Below, one piece after another: positions 1 to 5,450 of a DNA stretch of 9,084 nucleotides (position 1 is the first letter of the stretch; each line of letters begins with the position of its first letter). The translations under genes were made by a program, and so were the position numbers. A model generated the notes under the pieces. That model was not told the origin of the DNA and did no database searches. It saw nothing but the letters and a program-made list of their open reading frames with translations. Source of the DNA: SFEL01 sp045603585 (lineage in GTDB: Bacteria; Bacillota; Clostridia; Christensenellales; CAG-138); assembly GCA_045603585.1 (NCBI GenBank), contig JAZUMK010000004.1, positions 1-9,084 of the forward strand, written 5' to 3'.

Positions 1-37
1 TCAGTCTTTTTCATTTCATATGCAGCAGTTATGTATC

Positions 38-290
38 TTCCCGGGCCTGACTTCGGGCATGACGCACGCAGTGCGTACTTGGCTTGAGACACGTTGGGTT
101 CGAGCGCCGCCGGTGGCAGAAGCAGCGGGAAGCCAACGCTCAAGCACAGGGAGTCCCAGGCAGCGCTTCCATGCGCAACGCAGGACGACCATGTGCGCAG
201 AGGGCGGAAAGGTAGGTAGCCGCCGGGTACCACAAAAGCAAGGCGCACAACAGTGCGTCTTGTTTTTTGTGCCTCCGGCAGCTCCCTACC
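38..290 (+). ncRNA. Structured ncRNA unit 1
   Basis: Unrecognised structured RNA. Visible stems: ACGCAC (65-70) with GTGCGT (74-79); GCTTGAG (82-88) with CTCAAGC (139-145); GTTGG (93-97) with CCAAC (133-137); TCC (154-156) with GGA (183-185); and a long hairpin 211-290 in which 14 of 16 outer pairs form between 211-226 and 275-290. The strand call rests on these stems, on the U-rich 3' arm of the hairpin (261-270), and on G-U pairs that would be mismatches on the other strand. Comparison with unit 2 shows paired changes in four of these stems. The raiA motif RNA of Clostridia and Actinobacteria is a possible identity by size and host range only. The ends are arbitrary cuts of the period, not mapped transcript ends. 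Confidence 0.65.
231..271 (+). terminator. Hairpin with U-rich arm, unit 1
   Basis: The inner hairpin has 15 consecutive pairs (234-248 with 253-267, including G-U), an AACA loop, and three further pairs past one bulged T. The 3' arm ends in a run of T at 263-268, as in an intrinsic terminator. However, sequence beyond it (275-290) pairs with sequence before it (211-226), so it may instead be the tip of an internal arm of a longer transcript. Confidence 0.45.
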
Positions 291-543
291 CTCCCGGGCC
301 AGGAAGCGGACAAGATACCCGTAGGGTATTACTTGGCTGAGACACAGCGACGGTGAGCGCCTGCAGTGCAGGATGCAGCGAACCGGAGCTGCTCAAGCAC
401 AGGGAGCTGAAGGAAGGGTCTCCCGGCCCGACGCGCAGCGACCATGTGCGCAGAGGCCGGAAAGATAGGTAGCCGCCGGATACCAAAGAAGAACACCATG
501 CTTTTGCATGGTGTTTTTCTTTGGTCTTTGATGATTATGTATC
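291..543 (+). ncRNA. Structured ncRNA unit 2
   Basis: Second full unit, sharing the conserved blocks of unit 1 but with different stem sequences. ATACCC (318-323) pairs with GGGTAT (327-332). GCT-GAG (336-341) pairs with CTC-A-AGC (392-398) with one bulged A. AGC-GA-CGGT (346-354) faces ACCG-GA-GCT (382-390), giving tandem G-A pairs. CTG (407-409) pairs with CAG (436-438). The hairpin at 464-543 has outer GATA/TATC, then a middle section largely of G-U pairs, then a 20-bp stem (482-501 with 506-525) capped by TTTT. The 5' arm of the middle section is identical to unit 1 while the 3' arm differs, yet pairing holds. No promoter is obvious in front of the unit, so it may be read from upstream. 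Confidence 0.65.
482..525 (+). terminator. Hairpin with U-rich arm, unit 2
   Basis: A continuous 20-bp stem (one G-U pair) with a TTTT loop. The 3' arm carries TTTTT at 514-518. Its position in the repeat matches the hairpin of unit 1, although the sequence is unrelated. Either a terminator or the tip of a structural arm. Confidence 0.45.
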
Positions 544-582
544 TCCCCGGGCCTAACTCCGGACATGACGCACACGGTAATA

Positions 583-612
583 TTAAAAGGAGAGAACAAC
601 CTCTCCTTTTAA
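583..612. terminator. Bidirectional hairpin terminator
   Basis: Perfect 12-bp inverted repeat (583-594 with 601-612) around a 6-nt loop, GC-rich near the loop with A/T at the base, so it works in either direction. On the minus strand it ends the XRE-antitoxin operon, whose last stop codon (609-611) lies inside the stem. On the plus strand it could stop transcription leaving the ncRNA array. Confidence 0.75.
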
Positions 613-821
613 GCTATATCTTCTGAATTATCGAAATCGACGTTTTCTTTTATGGCGAAGGGCAGGCCATTTGCATTCAGCGATTGCTTTAAAAACAATC
701 CTATCGCTCCGCTCATGGTCATGCCGCAGTTGTAAAACAACTGCTCCGCGCGCCGCTTTATTTCCGGCTCAAGGCGCATTTCAAGCCATGCTGTTTTTTG
801 TTTATGTGCGGCTTGTTCCAT
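609..821 (-). CDS. RelB/DinJ-like antitoxin, second copy
   Basis: A 70-residue protein of the RelB/DinJ ribbon-helix-helix type, small DNA-binding proteins that usually neutralise a RelE/YafQ-type mRNA interferase and repress their own operon. It has a short N-terminal beta segment (about residues 11-16), two helices containing AEQLF and FLKQS, and the family ending NANGLPF. An acidic tail follows. The ATG at 821 has AGGAGA about six bases before it. The frame overlaps the end of the previous gene by 20 nt, indicating translational coupling. It is clearly homologous to that gene, with shared AEQLF, NCG, FL-QS and GLPF, so a tandem duplication is likely. No RelE/YafQ reading frame follows, so the antitoxin role is inferred from family alone. 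Confidence 0.75.
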   Translation of the reverse strand: MEQAAHKQKTAWLEMRLEPEIKRRAEQLFYNCGMTMSGAIGLFLKQSLNANGLPFAIKENVDFDNSEDIA

Positions 822-996
822 TTCGCTCTCCTGTTACCTTAAAGGGAAGGCCGCCTGCGTTTATGGATTGGCGCAGGAATATGTTTACAGCATCCGTAAG
901 GGTCAGGCCGCAGTTTTCAAATAGCTGCTCTGCCTGCTCCTTGGTCTGAGGGTTCATGCGCATGCGGAATGTTGCGGTTTTTGTCTCCTTTTCCAT
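802..996 (-). CDS. RelB/DinJ-like antitoxin, first copy
   Basis: A 64-residue ribbon-helix-helix protein of the RelB/DinJ type. TATFRMRM near residues 7-14 is the DNA-contacting strand, followed by a helix with AEQLFENCG, a second helix with NIFLRQS, and the conserved INAGGLPF. It lacks the long C-terminal tail with which full antitoxins wrap their toxin, and no toxin is encoded nearby. The ATG at 996 is preceded by AAAGGAGG about 12 nt upstream, slightly far but the best start, since it keeps the complete N-terminal strand. It lies 29 nt after the XRE gene on the same strand and overlaps the next gene by 20 nt. It probably acts as a DNA-binding regulator, or as an orphan antitoxin acting in trans; this is inference. 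Confidence 0.75.
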   Translation of the reverse strand: MEKETKTATFRMRMNPQTKEQAEQLFENCGLTLTDAVNIFLRQSINAGGLPFKVTGERNGTSRT

Positions 997-1025
997 GATG
1001 TATTAGGGCCTCCTTTGCCCGACGG

Positions 1026-1766
1026 TTATATGTAGTCCTTATTGGGGTGGTTGAAGCGGAGTGAATAGCGCTGTTTCAGATTTTTCAGGTCCTCGCTGTC
1101 ATAATCAAAATCTGCAATGTTCAGCTCACTTAGGGGGATGCGTTCCGGGGAAATAAGCACCTTGTAAATATAAATGGAAGCTCCTCCGACGGTAGAGCCG
1201 GTCATGAATCCCCACGCGTTGGCATTGTGGGAATAGGGATTTAATATGTATATGTACATGTGCCCCATTTTCATGGTGCTGTTTTTCAGAGAGAAATATG
1301 TGAGCATGTCATAGCTTGTCATATTGCCGGTGCAGTAATACTTGCACAACTCACGGTCACCGGATTCGGGAAGCTCCATATAGCAGCGGCAGGGAATGCC
1401 GTTTTCATCGGCAGAGGAAAAATCCGGGTTTATAATGCCGTATACAAGGTTCTTCATTCCCTTTTCATAATAGTAGATATAAAGGGTGTCCTTTTGCCCG
1501 AATAGCCCGTTTCCAACAGTCTCCCTGGGCAGGGATGGACGCTCGAAGTCCACCAGAGCGGAAACGCTCACATCCAACACCCGGGCAATATCGCAAAGGG
1601 TGGCAATATCTATGGCGATGGTACCGCGTTCATATTTTGAAAGGGTGGATTCGCTTTTGTGTATTGCCGCAGCAAGCTCATCCTGAGAGAGCTTTTTAAG
1701 CCTGCGGTAAAAGCGTATACGTCTGCCGGTATGCTCCAGCAGCTGCTGATGGTAGTTTGTGTCCAT
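1026..1766 (-). CDS. XRE-family transcriptional regulator
   Basis: A 246-residue protein with an N-terminal lambda-Cro/XRE helix-turn-helix at about residues 14-73. Visible parts are RRLKKLSQDELA, the recognition helix region KSESTLSKYERG, and DIATLCDIARVLDVSVSALVD. The remaining ~150 residues form a domain I do not recognise, rich in Tyr and Ile (YIYYYEK, MYIYILNPY, ASIYIYKV), with no visible catalytic motif; it may be a ligand-sensing or dimerisation domain. The start ATG has AAAGGCGG just upstream. It is the first gene of a minus-strand unit with two RelB/DinJ-like genes, and divergent from the TauE/SafE gene. It could regulate its own operon and the divergent gene; that is inference. Confidence 0.85.
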   Translation of the reverse strand: MDTNYHQQLLEHTGRRIRFYRRLKKLSQDELAAAIHKSESTLSKYERGTIAIDIATLCDIARVLDVSVSALVDFERPSLPRETVGNGLFGQKDTLYIYYYEKGMKNLVYGIINPDFSSADENGIPCRCYMELPESGDRELCKYYCTGNMTSYDMLTYFSLKNSTMKMGHMYIYILNPYSHNANAWGFMTGSTVGGASIYIYKVLISPERIPLSELNIADFDYDSEDLKNLKQRYSLRFNHPNKDYI

Positions 1767-1812
1767 AAAAGCCGCCTTTGCACAGGCTCTCCTTCCATAT
1801 TGATATTCAAAT

Positions 1813-1840
1813 TCTATATGAAAAACGGTGGATTTGTAAA
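1813..1840 (-). promoter_or_regulatory. Candidate promoter for XRE operon
   Basis: Read on the minus strand: TTTACA (1840-1835), 16 nt, then TATAGA (1818-1813), about 50 nt before the XRE start codon. A moderate match to a sigma-A promoter in an AT-rich region, where chance matches are common. Confidence 0.35.
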
Positions 1841-1991
1841 TAGAAAAGAACCCGCCTTAAAAATCAGGAAAACAAGCTTTTTATCGAAAATATGCAAAGA
1901 CAAATGAAAACAATCCCGATAAATCGCCAAAAATCTTCTTTATACGACGAAAATTGCAAGTTAAAAATCCTTTAGCGGCAGTGACAGTGTT

Positions 1992-2021
1992 TTGACAATG
2001 TGGGGACAAAATCGTTAAAAT
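1992..2021 (+). promoter_or_regulatory. Promoter of TauE/SafE gene
   Basis: Perfect -35 TTGACA (1992-1997), with -10 TAAAAT at 2016-2021 (18-nt spacer) or TTAAAA at 2015-2020 (17-nt spacer). Transcription would start near 2028, leaving a leader of about 105 nt. The rest of the intergenic stretch 1767-1991 is AT-rich and shows no gene. Confidence 0.6.
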
Positions 2022-2030
2022 TTAGTCGTA

Positions 2031-2090
2031 GATAAGCTCGGCAACAGAAAACTTAGCTCAGGGGAAAGTTTGGTTTTTGCCGCGCTTATT
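2031..2090 (+). promoter_or_regulatory. Foldable leader RNA before TauE/SafE
   Basis: Directly after the predicted start site, GATAAGC (2031-2037) pairs with GCTTATT (2084-2090) and CGGCAA (2039-2044) pairs with TTGCCG (2077-2082). These give a 13-bp helix with a single mismatch. Inside it, AAACTT (2049-2054) pairs with AAGTTT (2066-2071) around an 11-nt loop. No strong T-run follows, so it is not a simple terminator. It matches no riboswitch consensus that I know. It could be a cis-regulatory or mRNA-stabilising leader for the permease, whose Shine-Dalgarno lies about 27 nt downstream. Confidence 0.5.
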
Positions 2091-2132
2091 TATGGATTTT
2101 CAACAAAAAAATTAGTTGGAGGAATTATTTTA

Positions 2133-3032
2133 ATGGTACTGGCTCTTCAGATTGTACTGGCTGTCTGTTTTGTAGGCATCGCTGGCATGCTGATCGTAGA
2201 CATCAACAAGAACCACAAGGGCGACCTCAAGGAAGCTGGCGGCAAGAAGTGGGCACAGGGCATGTTTGTTGGTATTCTGTGCAACTTCCTGGATACCCTG
2301 GGCGTAGGCTCCTTCGCTCCTTCCACCTTCCTTTACAAGGTATTCAACAACGTTGATGACATCAACATCCCCGGCACCCTGAACATCGGCGATACCTTCC
2401 CCGTTATCTTCGAAGCCCTGATCTTCATCGGCAGCGTAGAGTGCGATCCCGTATTCCTGGTAGCTATGTGCGTAGCCGCCATGATCGGCGCTTATGCTTT
2501 CGCAGAGATCATCACCAAGTGGGACGTTAACAAGATCCGTCTTGGCCTTGGTATCGCCATGCTGGGCACTGCTGTAATCGTATTCATGCGTACTTCCGGC
2601 GTAGGCCCCTTCGGCAACATGGGTGAGGCTGCTGGCTTTGCTGTAAATCAGTGGCAGTTCTGGGTAGCAGTTATCCTGAACGTAGTATGGGGCGCTCTCA
2701 TGGACATCGGCTTCGGTCTGTATGCTCCCTGCATGGCAACCTGCCTGCTTCTCGGCTGCTCCTCCGGCGTATGCTTCCCCATCTTCATGGGTTCCTGCGC
2801 TCTGCTGATGCCCGCTAACTCCATCGTATTCATCAAGAAGGGTCGTTACGACGCCGTTGCCACCCTGGGCAACTTCATCGGCGGCTGCATTGGCGTATTC
2901 ATCGCATGGAAGATCGTTACTTCCATCCCCGCAACTGCTCTGAACTACATCGTATGCGTAGTTCTGTTCTACGTTGCTTGGACTCTGCTCAATGCACGTG
3001 CCAAGGCCCTCAAGGCTGAGAAGGCTGCTTAA
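2133..3032 (+). CDS. TauE/SafE-family permease, full length
   Basis: A 299-residue very hydrophobic protein with about eight membrane segments, built as two related halves as usual in the TauE/SafE family. Members export or import small anions such as sulfite or organosulfonates; the substrate here is unknown. The half-signature glycine motifs are at about 47-64 (GILCNFLDTLGVGSFAP) and 187-199 (WGALMDIGFGLYAP). The central part has GTLNIGDTFPVIFEALIF and a Glu-Cys-Asp-Pro at 103-106. I chose ATG 2133 because GGAGG lies 10 nt before it; an in-frame upstream GTG at 2070 falls within the leader stem-loop. It has its own promoter, leader and terminator. Codon use (ATC, AAC, AAG, GTA, GGC) resembles the Rnf genes and suggests high expression. 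Confidence 0.82.
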   Translation: MVLALQIVLAVCFVGIAGMLIVDINKNHKGDLKEAGGKKWAQGMFVGILCNFLDTLGVGSFAPSTFLYKVFNNVDDINIPGTLNIGDTFPVIFEALIFIGSVECDPVFLVAMCVAAMIGAYAFAEIITKWDVNKIRLGLGIAMLGTAVIVFMRTSGVGPFGNMGEAAGFAVNQWQFWVAVILNVVWGALMDIGFGLYAPCMATCLLLGCSSGVCFPIFMGSCALLMPANSIVFIKKGRYDAVATLGNFIGGCIGVFIAWKIVTSIPATALNYIVCVVLFYVAWTLLNARAKALKAEKAA

Positions 3033-3082
3033 TCTGTTTTTAACAGCTGCCGTTATTCCCCAGACGGCACAGCAAGGTATGG

Positions 3083-3111
3083 AAAGCCGCACATTGTGCG
3101 GCTTTTCTTTT
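3083..3111 (+). terminator. Intrinsic terminator after TauE/SafE gene
   Basis: GCCGCAC (3086-3092) pairs with GTGCGGC (3096-3102), extended by AAA/TTT, with a 3-nt loop and then TTTTCTTTT. It lies about 50 nt after the stop codon. Confidence 0.85.
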
Positions 3112-3173
3112 GCTTAAAGAACAAAAAGAAAAGAAGATATTATTAAATCCTCCTTCCTGCGCATACTCTTAAT

Positions 3174-3536
3174 ATGAAGATATTCACCAAGGAAAACTTT
3201 AAAAACGCAATTGCGGGACTTTTGGCAGGCCTCTGCAACGGCCTTTTCGGCGCAGGAGGGGGAACCGTGGCTGTGCTTGCTCTGGAAAGGGCAGGCCTTA
3301 GCCCCAGACAGGCCCATGCTACCGCTATCAGCATTATGCTGCCATTGAGCGCGGCAAGCGGAATAGTGTACGCCGCAGGGGAGGGCGTGGACTGGCATGC
3401 TTTGCTGTGGGTGGCACCTGCGTTGACAGTCGGCAGCTGGGCGGGGGCTAAACTTACCGGCAAGGTAAAGGGAAAAACCCTGAAGCTGATTTTCGGCATC
3501 GTGATGCTTGCGGCGGGAGGCTGGATGGCGCTGTGA
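3174..3536 (+). CDS. TauE/SafE-family half permease, N-terminal half
   Basis: A 120-residue protein equal to one half of a TauE/SafE transporter, with about four membrane segments. The family signature is seen as GLFGAGGGTVAVLAL near residues 23-37, followed by SPRQAHATA-type and GSWAGAKLTGKV segments. It overlaps the next gene by 4 nt (GTGA), and the second half of the fold is encoded there. The two products presumably assemble into one transporter; this is inference. The ATG has no good Shine-Dalgarno: the preceding bases are pyrimidine-rich (CCTCCTTCC), so initiation may be weak or leaderless. It uses AGG, GGA, GGG and CTT codons more than the neighbouring TauE and Rnf genes, suggesting lower expression or a different origin. 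Substrate unknown. Confidence 0.78.
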   Translation: MKIFTKENFKNAIAGLLAGLCNGLFGAGGGTVAVLALERAGLSPRQAHATAISIMLPLSAASGIVYAAGEGVDWHALLWVAPALTVGSWAGAKLTGKVKGKTLKLIFGIVMLAAGGWMAL

Positions 3537-3913
3537 GAGAGATAGGCTTTATTATCGCGGGAATTGCGTCCGGAGTTATCGCCGGCATGGGAATGGGGGG
3601 CGGAACTCTGCTGATACCTGCCCTTACGCTGGTGCTTGGAGTGGCGCAAAGGGCGGCACAGGGAGTGAATATGCTGTCATTTTTGCCTGCGGCGGCGGTG
3701 GCGCTTATGGTTCATTACAGGGAAGGAAGGCTGGAGGTAAAGAAAAGCGGAACCGCCTTGGTGTGCGGCATTTTGGGGGCGGTGCTGGGTTCCATGGCCG
3801 CAGGATGGATACAGGAAAATGCACTGAAAAGGGTTTTCGGAATATTCCTTATGGCAATGGCCATAGGGGAAATCAAGGCATGTCTGAAACGAGACGACAT
3901 TGACAGAAAATAA
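3533..3913 (+). CDS. TauE/SafE-family half permease, C-terminal half
   Basis: A 126-residue membrane protein, the partner half of the preceding gene. Its signature GMGMGGGTLLIPAL lies near residues 18-31, followed by AQGVNMLSFLPAA, a Lys/Arg/Glu-rich cytoplasmic loop (HYREGRLEVKKSG) and GAVLGSMAAGW; the tail is charged. The start is GTG 3533, overlapping the preceding stop (TGA 3534-3536), with GGGAGG about 12 nt upstream, which fits translational coupling. Together the halves give about 246 residues, the size of an ordinary single-chain TauE/SafE protein. A frameshifted gene is a less likely alternative, because both pieces are intact and the junction has normal overlapping stop and start codons. 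No terminator is visible after it. Confidence 0.78.
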   Translation: MREIGFIIAGIASGVIAGMGMGGGTLLIPALTLVLGVAQRAAQGVNMLSFLPAAAVALMVHYREGRLEVKKSGTALVCGILGAVLGSMAAGWIQENALKRVFGIFLMAMAIGEIKACLKRDDIDRK

Positions 3914-3977
3914 TCAGGAAAATCGGCAAAAAATCCAATTTTATCGAAATATTTATACTGTAATATATAATTTTGTA

Positions 3978-3986
3978 TGCTATAAT
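3978..3986 (+). promoter_or_regulatory. rnf operon promoter, extended -10
   Basis: TGC directly followed by a perfect TATAAT (3981-3986) gives an extended -10 element. The -35 region is poor (CTGTAA at 3958-3963, 17-nt spacer), as often tolerated with extended -10 promoters. The predicted start near 3993 sits just before the leader hairpin. Confidence 0.6.
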
Positions 3987-4001
3987 AGTTTCCGAACAGA
4001 A

Positions 4002-4090
4002 ACGGCTTTTACGATCGTACCCCCAAGCGGCCTTCTGCTTAAAAAATAAGCAGAGACGCTGAGGGTTGGTTTTTGCGGTTTTGGAGCCGT
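4002..4090 (+). promoter_or_regulatory. Structured leader RNA of the rnf operon
   Basis: Nested pairing covers almost all of the predicted leader: ACGGCT (4002-4007) with AGCCGT (4085-4090); ACCC (4019-4022) with GGGT (4063-4066); AGCG (4026-4029) with CGCT (4057-4060); and a perfect 8-bp TCTGCTTA (4034-4041) with TAAGCAGA (4047-4054). The outer stem closes immediately before AGGA and the rnfC ribosome-binding region, so folding could control access to it. I do not recognise it as FMN, SAM, cobalamin, TPP, THF or c-di-GMP riboswitch. It may be a cis-regulator responding to redox or energy state, but nothing in the sequence names a ligand. Confidence 0.5.
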
Positions 4091-4118
4091 AGGAAAATAT
4101 GAAAGGCAGGTGTTGGCT

Positions 4119-5450
4119 TTGCCAAAACATTCCTTCAAGGGCGGCGTGCATCCTCTGCACGATCAGCACGAGGGCAAAACTTCAACCAGCGGACTGCCCA
4201 TTAGGGCATATGTACCCGACAGCGTGGATATCCCCATGTCCATGAGCATCGGTGCTCCCGCTACCCCCATCGTACAGGTGGGTGATCACGTAAAGATGGG
4301 CCAGAAGATCGGCGAGGCAAACGGCTTCGTCAGCCTTCCCGTACACGCCAGCGTGTCCGGCGAGGTTACCGCCATCGGCACCAAGGTGCTGCTGCTGGGC
4401 GGTCCCACCACCATCGTTACCATCAAGAACGACTTCCAGGATGAATGGACCGAGCTCAACCCCCTTGGCGGCGTTGAAGAAGCGGATCCCACCAAGATCG
4501 TTGCCGCCGTACAGGCTGCAGGCATCTGCGGTATGGGCGGCGCAACCTTCCCTGCTCACGTTAAGCTGACTGTGGGCGAGGGCAAGTACTGTGACACCAT
4601 CATCCTCAATGGCGCAGAGTGCGAAACTCACGTTACCTGCGACCACAGGCTCATGATAGAAGAGCCCCAGCGCATCGTTGACGGTCTGCGTGCCGTAATG
4701 CGTGCTCTGGATGTAAAGCGCGGCGTTATCGCAATAGAAGATAACAAGCCCGATGCCATCGATTCCATGAAGCGTGCCGCTGCCGGCCGCGAGGGTATCG
4801 AGGTTATGGCTCTGCGCACCAAGTACCCCCAGGGCTCTGAAAAGCAGCTGATCTACGCCGTTACCGGCCGCGAGGTTCCCTCCAAGAAGCTGCCTCTGGA
4901 TGCTCATGTAATAGTTCTCAACGTTGGCTCTGCAAAGGCTATCGCCGATGCAGTTATCGAGGGCAAGCCCCTTATTGACCGCGTTACCACCGTTAAGGGC
5001 TGCGTTAAGGAGCATGCAAACCTGCGCCTCAGGATGGGTACCATCGTTGCTGACGTTATCGGCGAGTGCGGCGGTTATACCGAAGAAGCCGGCAAGATCG
5101 TAATGGGCGGCTGCATGACCGGCCTTTGCGCTCCCAATGACCAGGTAGTAGTAACCAAGGGCTCCAACGGCATTCTGGTATTCAACGAAGAGGATGCCAA
5201 GGGCTACGAGGAGAACCCCTGCATACGCTGCGGCCGCTGCGTAGAAGCCTGCCCCATCGGCCTCAATCCTTACAGGATGAAGCATTTCTGTGATGCAGGC
5301 GATCTTAAGGGCGCCGAAGCCAACGACCTTATGGAGTGCATACTGTGCGGCAGCTGTTCCTATGCCTGCCCCGCAAAGCGCTGGCTTACTGCCTCCTTCA
5401 AGAGCACCAAAGAGGCTATCATGCGTGAAGCAAGGAGGGCTAAGAAGTAA
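4119..5450 (+). CDS. rnfC: Rnf complex subunit RnfC
   Basis: Peripheral cytoplasmic subunit of the Rnf complex, carrying the NAD(H)/FMN site that passes electrons between NAD and the membrane part. At 443 residues it is typical. HSFKGGVHP at the N-terminus is the family hallmark. The NuoF-like nucleotide motif GMGGATFPAHVK lies near residues 138-149, followed by ILNGAECETHVTCDHRLM. Two ferredoxin-type [4Fe-4S] motifs have cysteines at about 368/371/374/378 and 407/410/413/417. I prefer TTG 4119: it gives MPKHSFKGG, and the purine-rich GCAGG ends 8 nt before it, whereas GTG 4110 overlaps that site. TTG 4113 is also possible. It leads the operon, and its stop overlaps the rnfD start by one base (TAATG). 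Confidence 0.93.
   Translation: MPKHSFKGGVHPLHDQHEGKTSTSGLPIRAYVPDSVDIPMSMSIGAPATPIVQVGDHVKMGQKIGEANGFVSLPVHASVSGEVTAIGTKVLLLGGPTTIVTIKNDFQDEWTELNPLGGVEEADPTKIVAAVQAAGICGMGGATFPAHVKLTVGEGKYCDTIILNGAECETHVTCDHRLMIEEPQRIVDGLRAVMRALDVKRGVIAIEDNKPDAIDSMKRAAAGREGIEVMALRTKYPQGSEKQLIYAVTGREVPSKKLPLDAHVIVLNVGSAKAIADAVIEGKPLIDRVTTVKGCVKEHANLRLRMGTIVADVIGECGGYTEEAGKIVMGGCMTGLCAPNDQVVVTKGSNGILVFNEEDAKGYEENPCIRCGRCVEACPIGLNPYRMKHFCDAGDLKGAEANDLMECILCGSCSYACPAKRWLTASFKSTKEAIMREARRAKK

Larger units (their letters stand above)
1..580 (+). repeat. Tandem array, 253-nt period
   Basis: Several anchors recur at exactly 253-nt spacing: CCCGGGCC at 40, 293 and 546; GAGACAC at 86 and 339; GCTCAAGCACAGGGAG at 138 and 391; CGACCATGTGCGCAGAGG at 186 and 439. 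Two complete units (38-290 and 291-543) are flanked by the end of an earlier unit (1-37) and the beginning of a later one (544 to about 580). The last stops just before the hairpin terminator of the minus-strand genes. Divergence between units is concentrated in predicted stems. No start codon with a ribosome-binding site opens a credible reading frame, so I read the whole stretch as non-coding. Confidence 0.85.

Noticed and set aside
1..580. RNase P RNA, tmRNA, 6S RNA, SRP RNA or CRISPR as identity of the array
   Set aside because: The conserved RNase P core (GAGGAAAGTCC-type), tmRNA tRNA-like ends and tag, and SRP tip are not seen. A 253-nt period with covarying stems does not fit CRISPR repeats and spacers.
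20..626. Several open frames of 60-106 codons on both strands in the left region
   Set aside because: They run through the repeat units and the hairpins without good ribosome-binding sites, have low-complexity composition, and are not conserved as proteins between units; the differences follow RNA stems instead.
3049..3070. Small hairpin TGCCGT/ACGGCA after the TauE/SafE stop
   Set aside because: A 6-bp stem with a 10-nt loop and no T-run; the true terminator is the stronger hairpin at 3083-3111.
2130..3092. Long minus-strand frame opposite the TauE/SafE gene
   Set aside because: It mirrors the strongly biased codons of the real gene, has no ribosome-binding site and crosses the terminator. 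The plus-strand product has family motifs and the promoter.
3174..3913. Split TauE/SafE as a single frameshifted pseudogene
   Set aside because: Both halves are intact, each has its own start, and the junction is a normal 4-nt GTGA overlap, so two coupled genes are more likely.
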